From: CAVRUD01 sp963724285
GTDB taxonomy: Bacteria > Chloroflexota > Chloroflexia > Thermomicrobiales > UBA6265
Length of the DNA stretch: 64,000 bases
Assembly (NCBI GenBank): GCA_963724285.1
Contig: CAVRUD010000030.1
Coordinates: 434,001-498,000, forward strand
Direction: 5' to 3'
Shown here: positions 1 through 8,750 of the stretch, piece by piece
How the letters are laid out: the number at the start of each line of letters is the position of its first letter
Position numbering within the stretch: position 1 is the stretch's first letter
Notes under the pieces: generated by a model
Database searches by the model: none
What the model was told of the DNA's origin: nothing
The model's input: the letters and a program-made list of their open reading frames with translations, nothing else
Made by a program: the position numbers and the translations under genes

Positions 1-20
1 ACCGGAACGCCCCGGTCGGT

Positions 21-228
21 GGGCAGGGCGGACATGGAGGTCCGCCCCTACCCCCGGGCGATGGTGGCGCAACGCAACGCCGCGGTGACCGAACAGGGCA
101 GAAACATCGGTCTGCCCCTACGCGCCGAACAGCGTTGGCGGCCCCGAACCATCCCGCCGCTCCGAACACGCCCGTCTCAATGTGGCCCCGACATTCATCT
201 GGTAGGGGCGGACCGATGTGTCCGCCCT
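21..228. repeat. Three palindromic repeat units upstream of sufD
   Basis: Three copies of a short hairpin-forming unit lie at 21-53, 95-121 and 202-228. Each has the form GTAGGGGC(A/G)GAC - loop - GTC(T/C)GCCCT, or its reverse complement, with self-complementary arms such as GGGCGGAC/GTCCGCCC. The same unit forms the ends of the element at 1656-1805. The copies resemble REP/BIME or MITE remnants. No gene is supported between position 1 and the sufD start; an open frame passing through here only reads the repeats. Confidence 0.75.
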
Positions 229-273
229 CCCCATCCGCCCCGACGCCCCGAAGATGCCCCGACCGAGGAGACG

Positions 274-1626
274 ATGGACGCAACCCTGACCCAACCAACC
301 ACAACGACATTGACCGGCTTCTCTCGCGAAGCCCTGGAGGACCTCTCCCGGCGCAAAGCCGAGCCCGATTGGGTGCGCGACGCCCGCCTCGCCGCCTGGG
401 GGACCTACGAGGCCCTGCCGATGCCGAAGCGCTCCGACGAGGAGTGGCGCCGCACCGACCTGCGCGGCATCAAGCTCGATCGCCTGGCGCCGTTCGCCAA
501 CCTGGAGAACGGCCGGTCCGACTCTCTGGACGGCCTGCTCACCGGCGTCGGCGACGCCTCTCTGACGGCCGGACGTCACGCTGGAGTTGTCGTCCAGAAG
601 GATGCCGCCACCCTCTACACCGAGATCGACCCCGAGGTCGCCGCCCAGGGCGTCATTTACACCGACCTGGACACGGCGATGCGCGAGCATCCCGACCTCG
701 TTAAGCAGCACTTCATGACGGAGGCCGTGCCGGTCAACTTCGGCAAGTTCGAAGCGCTGCACGCGGCCTTCTGGCAGGGCGGCACCTTCCTCTACGTGCC
801 GAAGGGTGTCACCATCGATCTTCCCTTCCGCTCCTTCGTCCTCGGCGAGTCGGGCGGCGCGTCCCTCTTCGCCCACACCCTCGTCGTCCTGGAAGAGGGC
901 GCCGAGGCGTTCTTCGTCGATGCCTTCCGCTCGCCGTCGATCGAGGGCGCCGGGTTTGCCTCCGAGGTCGTCGAGCTCGTCCTGCGTACCGACGCCAAGC
1001 TGCGCTACGTTCAGGTTCAGGACTGGGGCCGCCACGTCTCCAGCATGATGACCGAGCGGGCCACTCTGGCCGACCGGGCGGAGCTGAAGAGCCTCCACGT
1101 CTCGCTCGGCTCGAAGTGGACCAAGAACTCGATCGGCTCCCACCTGCGCGGCCGCGACACCCTGGCCGAGATGCTCGGCATCTTCTTCCTCGACGGCGAC
1201 CAGTTCTTCGACCACCACACCTGGCAGTTGCACGAGTCCCCGAACGCGACCAGCGACCTGGAGTTCAAGGGCGCCCTCAAGGACAACGCCCGCTCGGTCT
1301 ACTCCGGGTTGATCAAGGTCTTCGACGGCGCCCAGAAGACGGACGCCTATCAACAGAACCGCAACCTGGTCCTGAGCCGCACCGCCCGCGCCGATTCCAT
1401 CCCAAATCTAGAAATTGCCGCCAACGACGTTCGCTGCACCCACGGCGCGACGGTCGCCCAGGTCGAGCCGGAGCACATCTTCTACCTGCAGGCCCGCGGC
1501 ATTCCCCGCACCGAAGCCCAGAAGCTCATCGTCGAGGGCTTCTTCCGCCCGGTGATCGACCGGATCCCGGTTGAGGAGATCCAGGACTTCTTGCAGGAAG
1601 CGATTGCGCGGAAGGTTGGGTACTAG
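274..1626 (+). CDS. sufD: SufD, FeS cluster assembly scaffold subunit
   Basis: A 450-residue member of the SufB/SufD family, which forms the SufBC2D scaffold on which Fe-S clusters are built in the cytoplasm. The ATG at 274 was chosen because the upstream extension only translates repeats. The protein has the helical N-terminus with the RRTDLRGI segment, a central beta-helix, and the C-terminal part with GLIKVFDGAQKTDAYQQNR and EHIFYLQARGIPR, typical of SufD. It is followed by sufS, sufU and a Rieske ferredoxin on the same strand, so this is the 3' part of a suf operon; sufC and sufB probably lie just upstream of the window. SufB-type paralogues are the main alternative, but position and sequence favour SufD. 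Confidence 0.93.
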   Translation: MDATLTQPTTTTLTGFSREALEDLSRRKAEPDWVRDARLAAWGTYEALPMPKRSDEEWRRTDLRGIKLDRLAPFANLENGRSDSLDGLLTGVGDASLTAGRHAGVVVQKDAATLYTEIDPEVAAQGVIYTDLDTAMREHPDLVKQHFMTEAVPVNFGKFEALHAAFWQGGTFLYVPKGVTIDLPFRSFVLGESGGASLFAHTLVVLEEGAEAFFVDAFRSPSIEGAGFASEVVELVLRTDAKLRYVQVQDWGRHVSSMMTERATLADRAELKSLHVSLGSKWTKNSIGSHLRGRDTLAEMLGIFFLDGDQFFDHHTWQLHESPNATSDLEFKGALKDNARSVYSGLIKVFDGAQKTDAYQQNRNLVLSRTARADSIPNLEIAANDVRCTHGATVAQVEPEHIFYLQARGIPRTEAQKLIVEGFFRPVIDRIPVEEIQDFLQEAIARKVGY

Positions 1627-1655
1627 AGGCGGTGCGGGTCAGGGACGGTTGGGAA

Positions 1656-1805
1656 CGGCGGAACGATTTGTAGGGGCAGACCGATGTGTCTGCCCTCTTC
1701 CCCCGCCAACCCGGTACGGATGACGGCAACACGGTTCGACAACGATTCGTCGGGGTCGCGAGGCAGGGCAGACACATCGGTCTGCCCCTACGAATCGTTC
1801 CGCCG
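1656..1805. mobile_element. MITE-like element between sufD and sufS
   Basis: A 150-bp non-coding element with 41-bp inverted termini (1656-1696 and 1765-1805) that differ at one position. Each terminus contains the GTAGGGGCAGACCGATG...GTCTGCCCT hairpin also found three times upstream of sufD. It occupies nearly all of the sufD-sufS spacer. There is no transposase inside, so it would be non-autonomous. It may fold into a long hairpin in the suf transcript. Confidence 0.7.
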
Positions 1806-1843
1806 GGCCAACCGCGAACGGGTCGACGGAGAAGGACGCACCC

Positions 1844-3109
1844 ATGGCCACTCCACATACCAACACGGTCGTCACCCCCCTGGATGCCGCCGCCATCCGG
1901 GCAGATTTCCCGGTGCTGAACCAGCCCCCTGAACCGGGCCGGAAGCCGCTCGCCTTCCTCGACAGCGCCGCTTCCTCGCAAAAACCGAACGCGGTCATCG
2001 AGGCGTTGGACACCTACTACCGGAGCTACAACGCCAACATCCACCGCGGTGTCTACCAGCTCTCGGAGAAGGCGACGGCGAAGTACGAGGAGGCCCGTCA
2101 TCTGGTCGCAGCCTTCATCAACGCCGTGTCGGCCCGGGAGTGCATCTTCGTCCGCAACACCACCGAGGGCATCAACCTCGTCGCCCAGACCTGGGGCCGG
2201 CGCAACATCGGCGAGGGAGACCTGATCGTCCTGACCGTGATGGACCACCACTCGAACCTGGTCCCGTGGCAGTTGCTGGCGGAGGAGAAGGGCGCGGAGC
2301 TTGCCCACGTCCAGCTCACGCCGGACGGCCTGCTCGACATGGCCCACCTGGACGAGCTGCTGGCCCGGCAGCCGAAGCTCGTTGCCTTCCCGCACGTCTC
2401 CAACGGCCTCGGCACCATCGTCGACGCCGCCGAAGTCACCCGCCGCGCCCAGGCCGCCGGCGCGGTCGTCCTGATCGACGGCGCCCAGAGCGTTCCGCAC
2501 CTCCCCGTCGACGTGCAAGCCATCGGCTGCGACTTCCTCGCCCTATCCGGGCACAAGATGGTCGGCCCGATGGGGTCAGGCGTGCTCTACGGCAAGCGCG
2601 AGCTGCTCGAAGCGATGCCGCCCTACATGGGCGGCGGCAGCATGATCCGCAAGGTCGGCCTCCAGCGCTCGACCTGGGCCGACGTTCCCGCCAAGTTCGA
2701 GGCCGGAACGCCAGCAGTCGGCGACGCGATCGGGCTGGGCGCCGCGGTCGAGTACCTGACCGGGATCGGGCTCGACCGGATCCGGGCCCACGAGATCGAG
2801 CTCACCGGCTACGCCCTGGAGCGCCTGCGCGAGGTGCCGAATCTGACGATCTTCGGCCCGCCCGACCCGACCCAACGCGGCGGCGTGATCTCGTTCACCC
2901 TGGGAGACATCCACCCGCACGACGTCGCCGCGATCCTCGACGAGGAGAGCGTCGCCGTCCGCGCCGGCCACCACTGCTGCCAACCGCTGATGAACACCCT
3001 GGGCGTAATCGCCACGACGCGGGCCAGCTTCTACCTCTACAACACCCCCGCCGACATCGATCAACTCGTCGCCGGCTTGCACCGGGCCCGCCAGGTCTTT
3101 GGGCTGTAG
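1844..3109 (+). CDS. sufS: SufS cysteine desulfurase
   Basis: A 421-residue PLP-dependent class V aminotransferase-fold enzyme that removes sulfur from cysteine for Fe-S assembly. The start ATG at 1844 has an AGGA-type ribosome site. Key features are the N-terminal DSAASSQKP and NANIHRGVY segments, the PLP-binding lysine K238 in LSGHKMVGP, and the persulfide cysteine C378 in VRAGHHCCQPLM. The RxGHHC form is typical of group II (SufS) desulfurases. Length is normal for the family. It sits between sufD and sufU; SufU is the expected sulfur acceptor from SufS. The spacer to sufD is filled by a MITE-like hairpin element. Confidence 0.96.
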   Translation: MATPHTNTVVTPLDAAAIRADFPVLNQPPEPGRKPLAFLDSAASSQKPNAVIEALDTYYRSYNANIHRGVYQLSEKATAKYEEARHLVAAFINAVSARECIFVRNTTEGINLVAQTWGRRNIGEGDLIVLTVMDHHSNLVPWQLLAEEKGAELAHVQLTPDGLLDMAHLDELLARQPKLVAFPHVSNGLGTIVDAAEVTRRAQAAGAVVLIDGAQSVPHLPVDVQAIGCDFLALSGHKMVGPMGSGVLYGKRELLEAMPPYMGGGSMIRKVGLQRSTWADVPAKFEAGTPAVGDAIGLGAAVEYLTGIGLDRIRAHEIELTGYALERLREVPNLTIFGPPDPTQRGGVISFTLGDIHPHDVAAILDEESVAVRAGHHCCQPLMNTLGVIATTRASFYLYNTPADIDQLVAGLHRARQVFGL

Positions 3110-3149
3110 CGGCGTCTGGCGTCCTAGATGAGCGTTGCATCCACCACCG

Positions 3150-3294
3150 GTCATCCTGAGCCTGCGAAGGATCTTGGCGGTTTACCGCCTCCGTCCTCGT
3201 CCGAGAACACGAGGCATCGAGGGTAACGAGATACGCCAGGGCCGGCCGCAAAGGCCGCACGGCGGCCAGTATCCTAAGCTCCACTCAGGATGAC
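3150..3294. repeat. Inverted-repeat element in the sufS-sufU spacer
   Basis: GTCATCCTGAG at 3150-3160 is matched by CTCAGGATGAC at 3284-3294, with further partial complementarity inside (AAGGATCTTGGC against GGCCAGTATCC). It fills the spacer between sufS and sufU and contains no open frame of its own. The sequence looks like another family of short non-coding mobile repeat. Confidence 0.6.
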
Positions 3295-3333
3295 GACTGC
3301 TCACGACTCACGTCTCACGACTAAGGACTCATC

Positions 3334-3717
3334 ATGGTTGACAGCATCTATCGCGAGATCATTCTGGATCACTCGCGCAACCCGAGGAACAAGGGGACCC
3401 TGGACCCCCACGATTTCTCGTACGAGGACACAAACCCCCTCTGTGGCGACGAGGTCCGGATCGATCTCCGGGTCTCCGACAATGTCGTGACCGAAATCGC
3501 CCAGCAAAGCCGGGGCTGCGCCGTGAGCCAGGCCTCCGCCTCGATCCTGACCGAGATGGTCGAAGGTAAATCGATCGATGAAGTTAAGGCGCTGACTAAG
3601 GACGACCTCCTCGACGAGATCGGGATCCCCGTCAGCCCCGCCCGGCTGAAGTGCGCGCTCCTGCCGCTCAAGGTGCTGAAGGCCAGCATCTACGGCGTCG
3701 CCCAGGATGTCGACTAG
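3334..3717 (+). CDS. sufU: SufU, Fe-S assembly sulfur acceptor
   Basis: A 127-residue NifU_N/IscU-fold protein. It keeps the zinc/sulfur ligands C37 and D39 (NPLCGDE), C62 (RGCAVSQAS) and C107 (RLKCALLPL), with the roughly 20-residue insertion relative to IscU that marks SufU. SufU accepts persulfide sulfur from SufS C378 and passes it to the SufBCD scaffold. It is the third suf gene in this window on the plus strand, 224 bp after sufS. Confidence 0.95.
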   Translation: MVDSIYREIILDHSRNPRNKGTLDPHDFSYEDTNPLCGDEVRIDLRVSDNVVTEIAQQSRGCAVSQASASILTEMVEGKSIDEVKALTKDDLLDEIGIPVSPARLKCALLPLKVLKASIYGVAQDVD

Positions 3718-3723
3718 CTGTCT

Positions 3724-3862
3724 GCCATCAGCCGTCAGCCTGTACACTTTGCGGCTGGCGGACCCACCGCTAAATGGATGCTTCTCTGATGGCTCATTAC
3801 TGACGGCCGATCGCTGATTGCTGATACCTGAAAGCTGATGGCTCATTGCTGATGACTGATAG
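3724..3862. repeat. Degenerate short tandem repeats before the Rieske gene
   Basis: The spacer is built from imperfect repeats of GCTGATGGCTCATT / CATCAGCCGTCAGCC type words. Similar words recur in the lysC leader (about 22475-22508 and 22605-22640). The repeat runs into the first codons of the Rieske gene, so it supplies its start region. Confidence 0.55.
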
Positions 3863-4172
3863 CTCATTCGTTACCGTCGCCAAGACCGATGAACTCAAGC
3901 CCGGCGAAATGCTCTACGTCGAGGTCGGCGACACCCCCGTCTGCCTGATCAACCTCGACGGCGAGTACCACGCCATCAACGACACCTGTACTCACCAGGA
4001 GGCTTCGCTCTCCGACGGCGAGATCACCGGTGACGAGATCGAATGCCCGCTCCACGGCGGAGCCTTCAACATCCGCACCGGCGAGCCGGTCTCATTCCCG
4101 GTCGTCGTCCCGATCGAGAAGTACCACGTCCGCGTCGTCGGCGACGATGTTCAGGTCGCGATCACCGGCTAG
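3852..4172 (+). CDS. Rieske [2Fe-2S] ferredoxin
   Basis: A small cytoplasmic Rieske ferredoxin of 106 residues. The cluster ligands are C46-T-H48 and C65-PLH68-G, in the CTHQEAS and CPLHGGAF motifs. The ATG at 3852 is preferred; a TTG two codons upstream is also possible. It follows sufU and is probably the last gene of the suf operon. Proteins of this type are often annotated as non-heme oxygenase ferredoxin subunits, but here the suf context suggests an electron carrier linked to Fe-S biogenesis. That role is inferred. Confidence 0.9.
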   Translation: MTDSSFVTVAKTDELKPGEMLYVEVGDTPVCLINLDGEYHAINDTCTHQEASLSDGEITGDEIECPLHGGAFNIRTGEPVSFPVVVPIEKYHVRVVGDDVQVAITG

Positions 4173-4215
4173 GGTACATCTCACAACGTTTCCTCCCAGC
4201 ACCCAGCTTTACCGC

Positions 4216-4857
4216 CTATCGTCGTGCCGGCCTCCTCAGGAGCCAGAAGTGAGGACCTCCCTGGGGAACGTCGCCGTCGGCCACCGCCCGGAATCCATGG
4301 GCGACATAATAAAGCACCGCCGACGCCTGGAAGCAGACCGTGGTGCAGGCAACCCCGGCCTGGTCCCAACGGTCCAACCCTGCCGCGAGGAGGGCGTCTT
4401 CCAGGCCACGGCCGCGCCGGGCCGGATGGACCGCATGGGCCAGCAACTGGGAATGTGGCTCCGGCACCGCCTCCTTTCCGACCCGATCGAGTTGGGATAG
4501 CAACCGAAGGCAACGGAGAAACCCCGCCAGGCCCTGGCCCAGGGCGGCCGCGACCTGGAGTTCCCAGGCCCGGCGCACCGGCAACTGCCAGGCGGGGGCG
4601 GGGCTGAGCCAGATCGCCAGGCCGTCGAGAATGGGAGAGGTGACATCGACCGCGCCGCAGGCCTCGCCAAAGCCGATTAACGACTGCCCGGCCAGAGCAA
4701 GCGATTGCCGCGTCCTCGCATAGGCAGCCGGAGCAAGGAAGGGCACCAGCGGATGATCGGCGGAGGCCAGGCCGAGCAAATCGGCCGCCTGATGACGCCG
4801 GTCACTCGGCAACGGCACGATTTCCCGGGATAGCACAGCGGGAAGCGGACGTCGCAT
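4216..4857 (-). CDS. GNAT-family N-acetyltransferase
   Basis: A 213-residue protein whose C-terminal half looks like a GNAT domain. HSQLLAHAVHPARRGRGLEDALL around residues 135-155 is the strand-4/acetyl-CoA pyrophosphate loop (RRGRGL in place of QGxGxG/A). YYVAHGFRAVADGDVPQGGPH near the C-terminus is the usual last-strand region of small-molecule GNATs. The N-terminal half is less conserved. Substrate unknown. It converges on the suf operon with a 43-bp gap. Confidence 0.75.
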   Translation of the reverse strand: MRRPLPAVLSREIVPLPSDRRHQAADLLGLASADHPLVPFLAPAAYARTRQSLALAGQSLIGFGEACGAVDVTSPILDGLAIWLSPAPAWQLPVRRAWELQVAAALGQGLAGFLRCLRLLSQLDRVGKEAVPEPHSQLLAHAVHPARRGRGLEDALLAAGLDRWDQAGVACTTVCFQASAVLYYVAHGFRAVADGDVPQGGPHFWLLRRPARR

Positions 4858-5016
4858 ACGGCGACACCCTCACGTCTAGGATCTGGCCGCCAATCCGCGC
4901 GAGACGAAGAGCGCCGGCACGTTCGCCAGCGTATCACGGCCCAAGGTTCTTGGGGCAACCCGCTTCCCGCCGAACATGCCTTTCTCGAAGGCGATGGTGA
5001 CGTTCGGGCAGCCGCC

Positions 5017-5622
5017 CTACTCGGTGGTATCGATGAACACGTTACCGGCTCCGAAGCTCTCCGGAAAGTCCTCCGCCACCTGCCGCAGGAAGAACTCGCT
5101 GAGCGCCTCGCCCGGCTCTCCCTCAATCACGCGGGCGGTGTAGATAAGTGCGCCGCCGGCCGCATCGTAGAAGGGATCGAGCACCTCAACCACGGTGACA
5201 AGCTCGCCGGCCCGCGTCTGCACAACGACCGCGGCTTTTGGGGCGTCCTCTGGTGCGAAGCCAATGGCCTCCAGCGCGTCTTCCGTCGGGATCGTTGTGA
5301 CCGCCCGTGGCTCACCGTCCGGGAAAACCACCGTCGACTCGGCAACGCCCGTCAGCGTCAGGACATAGCTGCCCGGGTCCCCCGTGACGGGTGTCCAGGT
5401 GCCTTCGGTAAAGGTCTGGATATAGAGAGCCGGCCCCACGTCGGTGGCAGCGGGAGAGGCAACCGGGGACGCCTCTGGGGTGGCATCTTGTGCAACGGCG
5501 GCCCGGTGTGTAGCGACAGCAGCCAGGCCAACCGTGCCCGCGGCGGCAGCCCGGATAGCTGCCCGGCGCGTGACGCGGTCGCCGAGCGCGTTTGCGAACC
5601 CATCGAAACGTTGCAGATCCAT
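5017..5622 (-). CDS. Tat-exported protein of unknown function
   Basis: A 201-residue protein. The start at 5622 is fixed by a very strong ribosome site (GGAGGGAGGAATC-ATG). The N-terminus has a twin-arginine signal (VTRRAAIRAAAAG, residues about 16-28) with an Ala-rich core ending near AAVAQDA. It is followed by the ATPEASPVASPAATD linker common in Thermomicrobia exported proteins. The mature part, about 150 residues, is acidic and of mixed beta character, with no catalytic motif recognised. No cysteine is present in the mature region. Function unknown. Confidence 0.75.
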   Translation of the reverse strand: MDLQRFDGFANALGDRVTRRAAIRAAAAGTVGLAAVATHRAAVAQDATPEASPVASPAATDVGPALYIQTFTEGTWTPVTGDPGSYVLTLTGVAESTVVFPDGEPRAVTTIPTEDALEAIGFAPEDAPKAAVVVQTRAGELVTVVEVLDPFYDAAGGALIYTARVIEGEPGEALSEFFLRQVAEDFPESFGAGNVFIDTTE

Positions 5623-5811
5623 GATTCCTCCCTCCAAAGGGGCATGTACGACGCGGCCGCTTGCCGGATTCGGCCGGACCCGTGAGTCCGCGCTCCTAGC
5701 TCCGCCATCCGCGGTCAACCCTGTGCGCAGTGCAACAACCGTGCCGGGCTATTGCTCCGGCTGGTGAGAAGGACGGGCCAAAAGAGACGCTCATTGGAGA
5801 GCAACCGCTGC

Positions 5812-6645
5812 TTAGCGATACGGGCGGACCATCTCGCCGAGCTTAGCCAGGGACCAGCGCACGTCATCGGCATCACCGGCGCGCAGGTTGAAGACGCAGC
5901 TGGCGACACCGGCCGCGGCGAGGGCATCGATCCGGGCTGGATCGGCGGGGGTGGCGTAGATCGTCACGGGGATCGGCTGGCGACCAGCAGCCTTTGCCAG
6001 TTCGGCCAATTCGGCCATCCGGGCGACGACCTCGGGGTGATCATTGGGCATCCAGGCATCACCGTATTCGACGACGCGCCGGAGCGCGTGCGGGCCCTCC
6101 CCGCCGACCAGGATGGGGGGATGGGGCCGCTGGACCGGTTTCGGCCATTGCCAGATCGGATCAAAGCGGATGTAGGTCCCGGAGTACGCTGCCTCTTCGT
6201 TCGCCCAGATTGCTCGCACGGCTTCGACCGTCTCGCGCATGACGGCCCATTGGGTGCCGGCTTGCACGCCGTGGTGGGCCAGCTCCGGCTCGTTCCATCC
6301 GGCCCCAACGCCGAAGAGGAATCGCCCGTCGGAGAGAACGTCGAGCGTGGCGACCTGCTTGGCCAGCGTGATCGGATCGTGCTGCGGAATCAGGCAGACG
6401 CCGGTGCCAAGGCGCAGCCGAGTCGTGGCGGCGGCCGCGACCGCGAGGGCAACGAAGGGATCGAACAGGCGCATGTTGACGGCGAGCCAGTCGGCCCCCT
6501 CAGCGTGTTCGCGGCCCACGCTGACCGGCATGTGGGTGTGTTCTGGAAGCCAGAGCGATTCGAACCCAGCTTCTTCGATCCGCCGGGCGAGATCGCGCAG
6601 GTTGCCGCCCTCCGCCGTCGCCCGAACCTGCACCCCGAACCGCAT
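5812..6645 (-). CDS. LLM-class F420-dependent oxidoreductase
   Basis: A 277-residue TIM-barrel protein of the luciferase-like monooxygenase superfamily, close to the TIGR03619-type F420-dependent group. The start MRFGVQV at 6645 has a GAAGGTGG ribosome site; the longer upstream frame is unsupported. Typical segments are ESLWLPEHTHMP near the N-terminus, GTGVCLIPQHDPITLAKQ and LSDGRFLFGVGAGWNEPE. Substrate unknown. It is 27 bp downstream of the M20 peptidase gene in the same orientation, so the two may be co-transcribed. Confidence 0.88.
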   Translation of the reverse strand: MRFGVQVRATAEGGNLRDLARRIEEAGFESLWLPEHTHMPVSVGREHAEGADWLAVNMRLFDPFVALAVAAAATTRLRLGTGVCLIPQHDPITLAKQVATLDVLSDGRFLFGVGAGWNEPELAHHGVQAGTQWAVMRETVEAVRAIWANEEAAYSGTYIRFDPIWQWPKPVQRPHPPILVGGEGPHALRRVVEYGDAWMPNDHPEVVARMAELAELAKAAGRQPIPVTIYATPADPARIDALAAAGVASCVFNLRAGDADDVRWSLAKLGEMVRPYR

Positions 6646-6671
6646 CGTGCCACCTTCTACACTCCTGGCGT

Positions 6672-7823
6672 CTACGCCAGAATCACCTCCGCCATGCGAA
6701 GTATCACCCGTGCTGCCGCGGCGATGCTCGGGACATCGACCCATTCGTCGGCGGCGTGGAAGTTCCCGCCGTGTGGGCCGACCTGAACCGTCGGGATCCC
6801 GGCGTCGCTGAAGAGGTTCGCATCGCCGAACCCGGTATAGCCCCACTCCGGCACGGAACCGGATTCGGCGGCGTGAGCCTCTCCCAGCGCTCCCACGAGT
6901 GGATGATCGGCACCGAGCTCCCAAGACGGATAGTACGGCGGCGCAACGCTGAGTTCGAACCCGGCCGGCGAGCTCAGGCCGTCGGCCAGCGCTCGATACT
7001 GCGCCAGCACGCTCTCCGCGGTCTCGCCGGGGACGATGTGCCGGTTGATCAGAATCGTGGCTTTCTCCGGCACGGTAATGACGTACTGGGCGCTGCCACT
7101 CAACAGGGAGAGCACGCACTGGCTAGCTCTCAGCCGCGGGTGATTTCCGAGCGGCAAGCCATCCATCGCCGTGGCGAAGCGGGCGGCCTCGATCGCGGCG
7201 TTGACTCCTTCCCACGGCCACGAGGCGTGGGCCGCCTTCCCGGCCACCTCGACCTTGATCAGGACCTTGCCGACCGACCCGAGAGCGGGATGCTCCCAGG
7301 AGGACTCGGTGACGATGCAGGCGTCCGCCCGGATGCCTGCATCAATCAGGGCGCGAGCGCCGATCGAATAGGCCTCCTCGTCCACGACCGAGGTGAAGAT
7401 CACGGTGCCATGCCAGCGGTCGCGGTGCCGGTCCAGGGCGCGGGTCGCCAGCATGGCCGCCGCCACGCCAGATTTCATGTCGCAGGCGCCGAGGCCGTAG
7501 AGCCGGTCTCCGTCCCGCCGCGGGGCCCATGGGTCGGACGACCAGCCCTCCGCCGCCAGCACGGTATCGGTATGACCGTTGAGCAGCAGGACGGGGCCGG
7601 GGCCGTTCGCGATCTGGGCGACGATATTGGGCCGGTTGGGATCCACGGTGGGGCGCTCTTCGGCGGCGATGCCGTTGGCGCGCAGCCAGTCAGCAACCGC
7701 CTCCTGGACCCCACGCTCTTCGCCCGGATAGGAACGGATGGCAACGAGCGAGGCAGTCAAGGCAGCCGCTTCTTCGGCGTCGATCGTCTCCAGCCAGCCG
7801 GCGCCATCATCGGTTGGTGGCAT
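6672..7823 (-). CDS. M20-family metallopeptidase (ArgE/DapE/ACY1 type)
   Basis: A 383-residue zinc amidohydrolase that cleaves N-acyl amino acids or dipeptides. Ligand motifs occur in the expected order: GHTDTV, CDMKSG, the catalytic VDEEA, TESSW, and the C-terminal GGNFHAADEWV. The dimerisation domain lies between. A GTG at 7829 overlaps the stop of the upstream SGNH gene (TAGTG), and an ATG follows at 7823, so translation is probably coupled. The specific substrate (ArgE, DapE or other) cannot be told from sequence alone. Confidence 0.88.
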   Translation of the reverse strand: MPPTDDGAGWLETIDAEEAAALTASLVAIRSYPGEERGVQEAVADWLRANGIAAEERPTVDPNRPNIVAQIANGPGPVLLLNGHTDTVLAAEGWSSDPWAPRRDGDRLYGLGACDMKSGVAAAMLATRALDRHRDRWHGTVIFTSVVDEEAYSIGARALIDAGIRADACIVTESSWEHPALGSVGKVLIKVEVAGKAAHASWPWEGVNAAIEAARFATAMDGLPLGNHPRLRASQCVLSLLSGSAQYVITVPEKATILINRHIVPGETAESVLAQYRALADGLSSPAGFELSVAPPYYPSWELGADHPLVGALGEAHAAESGSVPEWGYTGFGDANLFSDAGIPTVQVGPHGGNFHAADEWVDVPSIAAAARVILRMAEVILA

Positions 7824-7828
7824 GGGCA

Positions 7829-8500
7829 CTACGCCTCCGCCAGGAGCGACAGGACCTTCTCCGCCACGGCCTCACCGAGCTTGCGGTGCTGGTCGGCGTC
7901 GAAGTGGATCCCGTCTAGCTCGCTTGAGACGATGACCTGACCCGCGTCGAGAAAGGGGACGCTGTTCCAGCGGGCGACACGCTCGTAGTACGTCCCGAAC
8001 TGGCAGGATTTTTCGCAGGCACCGGTAAACATTTGGTCGAACTCGGTCAGGGTGACGATCGGTGGGGGCGCCATAAGGAGGATGGTGGCCGGGCTGCCAT
8101 CGGTGCGGCGGGCATACCGCCGGGCAAAATCGGCGAGCAGGCCGGCACCCTCGGCGATGTCGTTGGCAGAGTGGTTGAAGCGCTCTTTGAGGTCGTTCGT
8201 GCCCAGCATGATCGTGACCAGATCGACCGGGCAGTGGCTTTCCAGGCAGGGCAGCAGGTAGGTCAGGCCGTTTCGTCCCGGCGAAAGGGGATCGTCGAAG
8301 ACCGTCGTCCGTCCGTTGAGTCCTTCTTCGATCACCCGAAAACCCGGTCCCAGGCTTTGGGCCAAAACCCCGGTCCAGCGCGTCGTTGGCCCGAAGCGCA
8401 TCCGGGTGGTGGGGTCATATCCCCAGGTATTCGAGTCGCCGTAGCAGAGCACAACTTTCTGGGTAGACAGGTCGTTGGAGTCGGTCACCGGGCTCTCCAT
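7829..8500 (-). CDS. SGNH/GDSL-type hydrolase
   Basis: A 223-residue SGNH-fold esterase with all four blocks: YGDSNTWGYD (nucleophile Ser), GLNGRTT (Gly), LGTNDLKERF (Asn) and DGIHFDADQH (Asp-His). It resembles the arylesterase/acyl-CoA thioesterase-like branch that begins with VLCYGDSNTWG. No signal peptide, so cytoplasmic. The start at 8500 is chosen from the alignment to the family N-terminus. Its stop overlaps the possible GTG start of the M20 peptidase, which points to a two- or three-gene operon with the LLM oxidoreductase. Confidence 0.88.
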   Translation of the reverse strand: MESPVTDSNDLSTQKVVLCYGDSNTWGYDPTTRMRFGPTTRWTGVLAQSLGPGFRVIEEGLNGRTTVFDDPLSPGRNGLTYLLPCLESHCPVDLVTIMLGTNDLKERFNHSANDIAEGAGLLADFARRYARRTDGSPATILLMAPPPIVTLTEFDQMFTGACEKSCQFGTYYERVARWNSVPFLDAGQVIVSSELDGIHFDADQHRKLGEAVAEKVLSLLAEA

Positions 8501-8750
8501 TACTCGGGGGCTTAGCCAATCGGCCGTTCTGACTGCGGATGCTTCGCCCTGCATCCTCGCGTCTCAGTTCAGCCGGAGGCGCCGCGAGATAATACGGCGT
8601 TACGCACAAGATCGGTAGTGGGGTGTGCTGTATGCGGGCTACCCCGCACCGTGATGTGGGACGATGGGCGATGGTCCCTTTCCTGCTGTCAACGCTGCAG
8701 CGGACTCGCTCACATTGCACGCGGCACGCGCGGCCAGGAGACGGACCACG

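Noticed and set aside
118..1353. Long minus-strand open frame of 411 codons opposite sufD
   Set aside because: It mirrors a well conserved SufD in another frame, has no family signature, and is expected in GC-rich DNA.
5752..6786. 344-codon plus-strand frame opposite the LLM oxidoreductase
   Set aside because: Antisense shadow; the minus frame has clear LLM signatures and a ribosome site.
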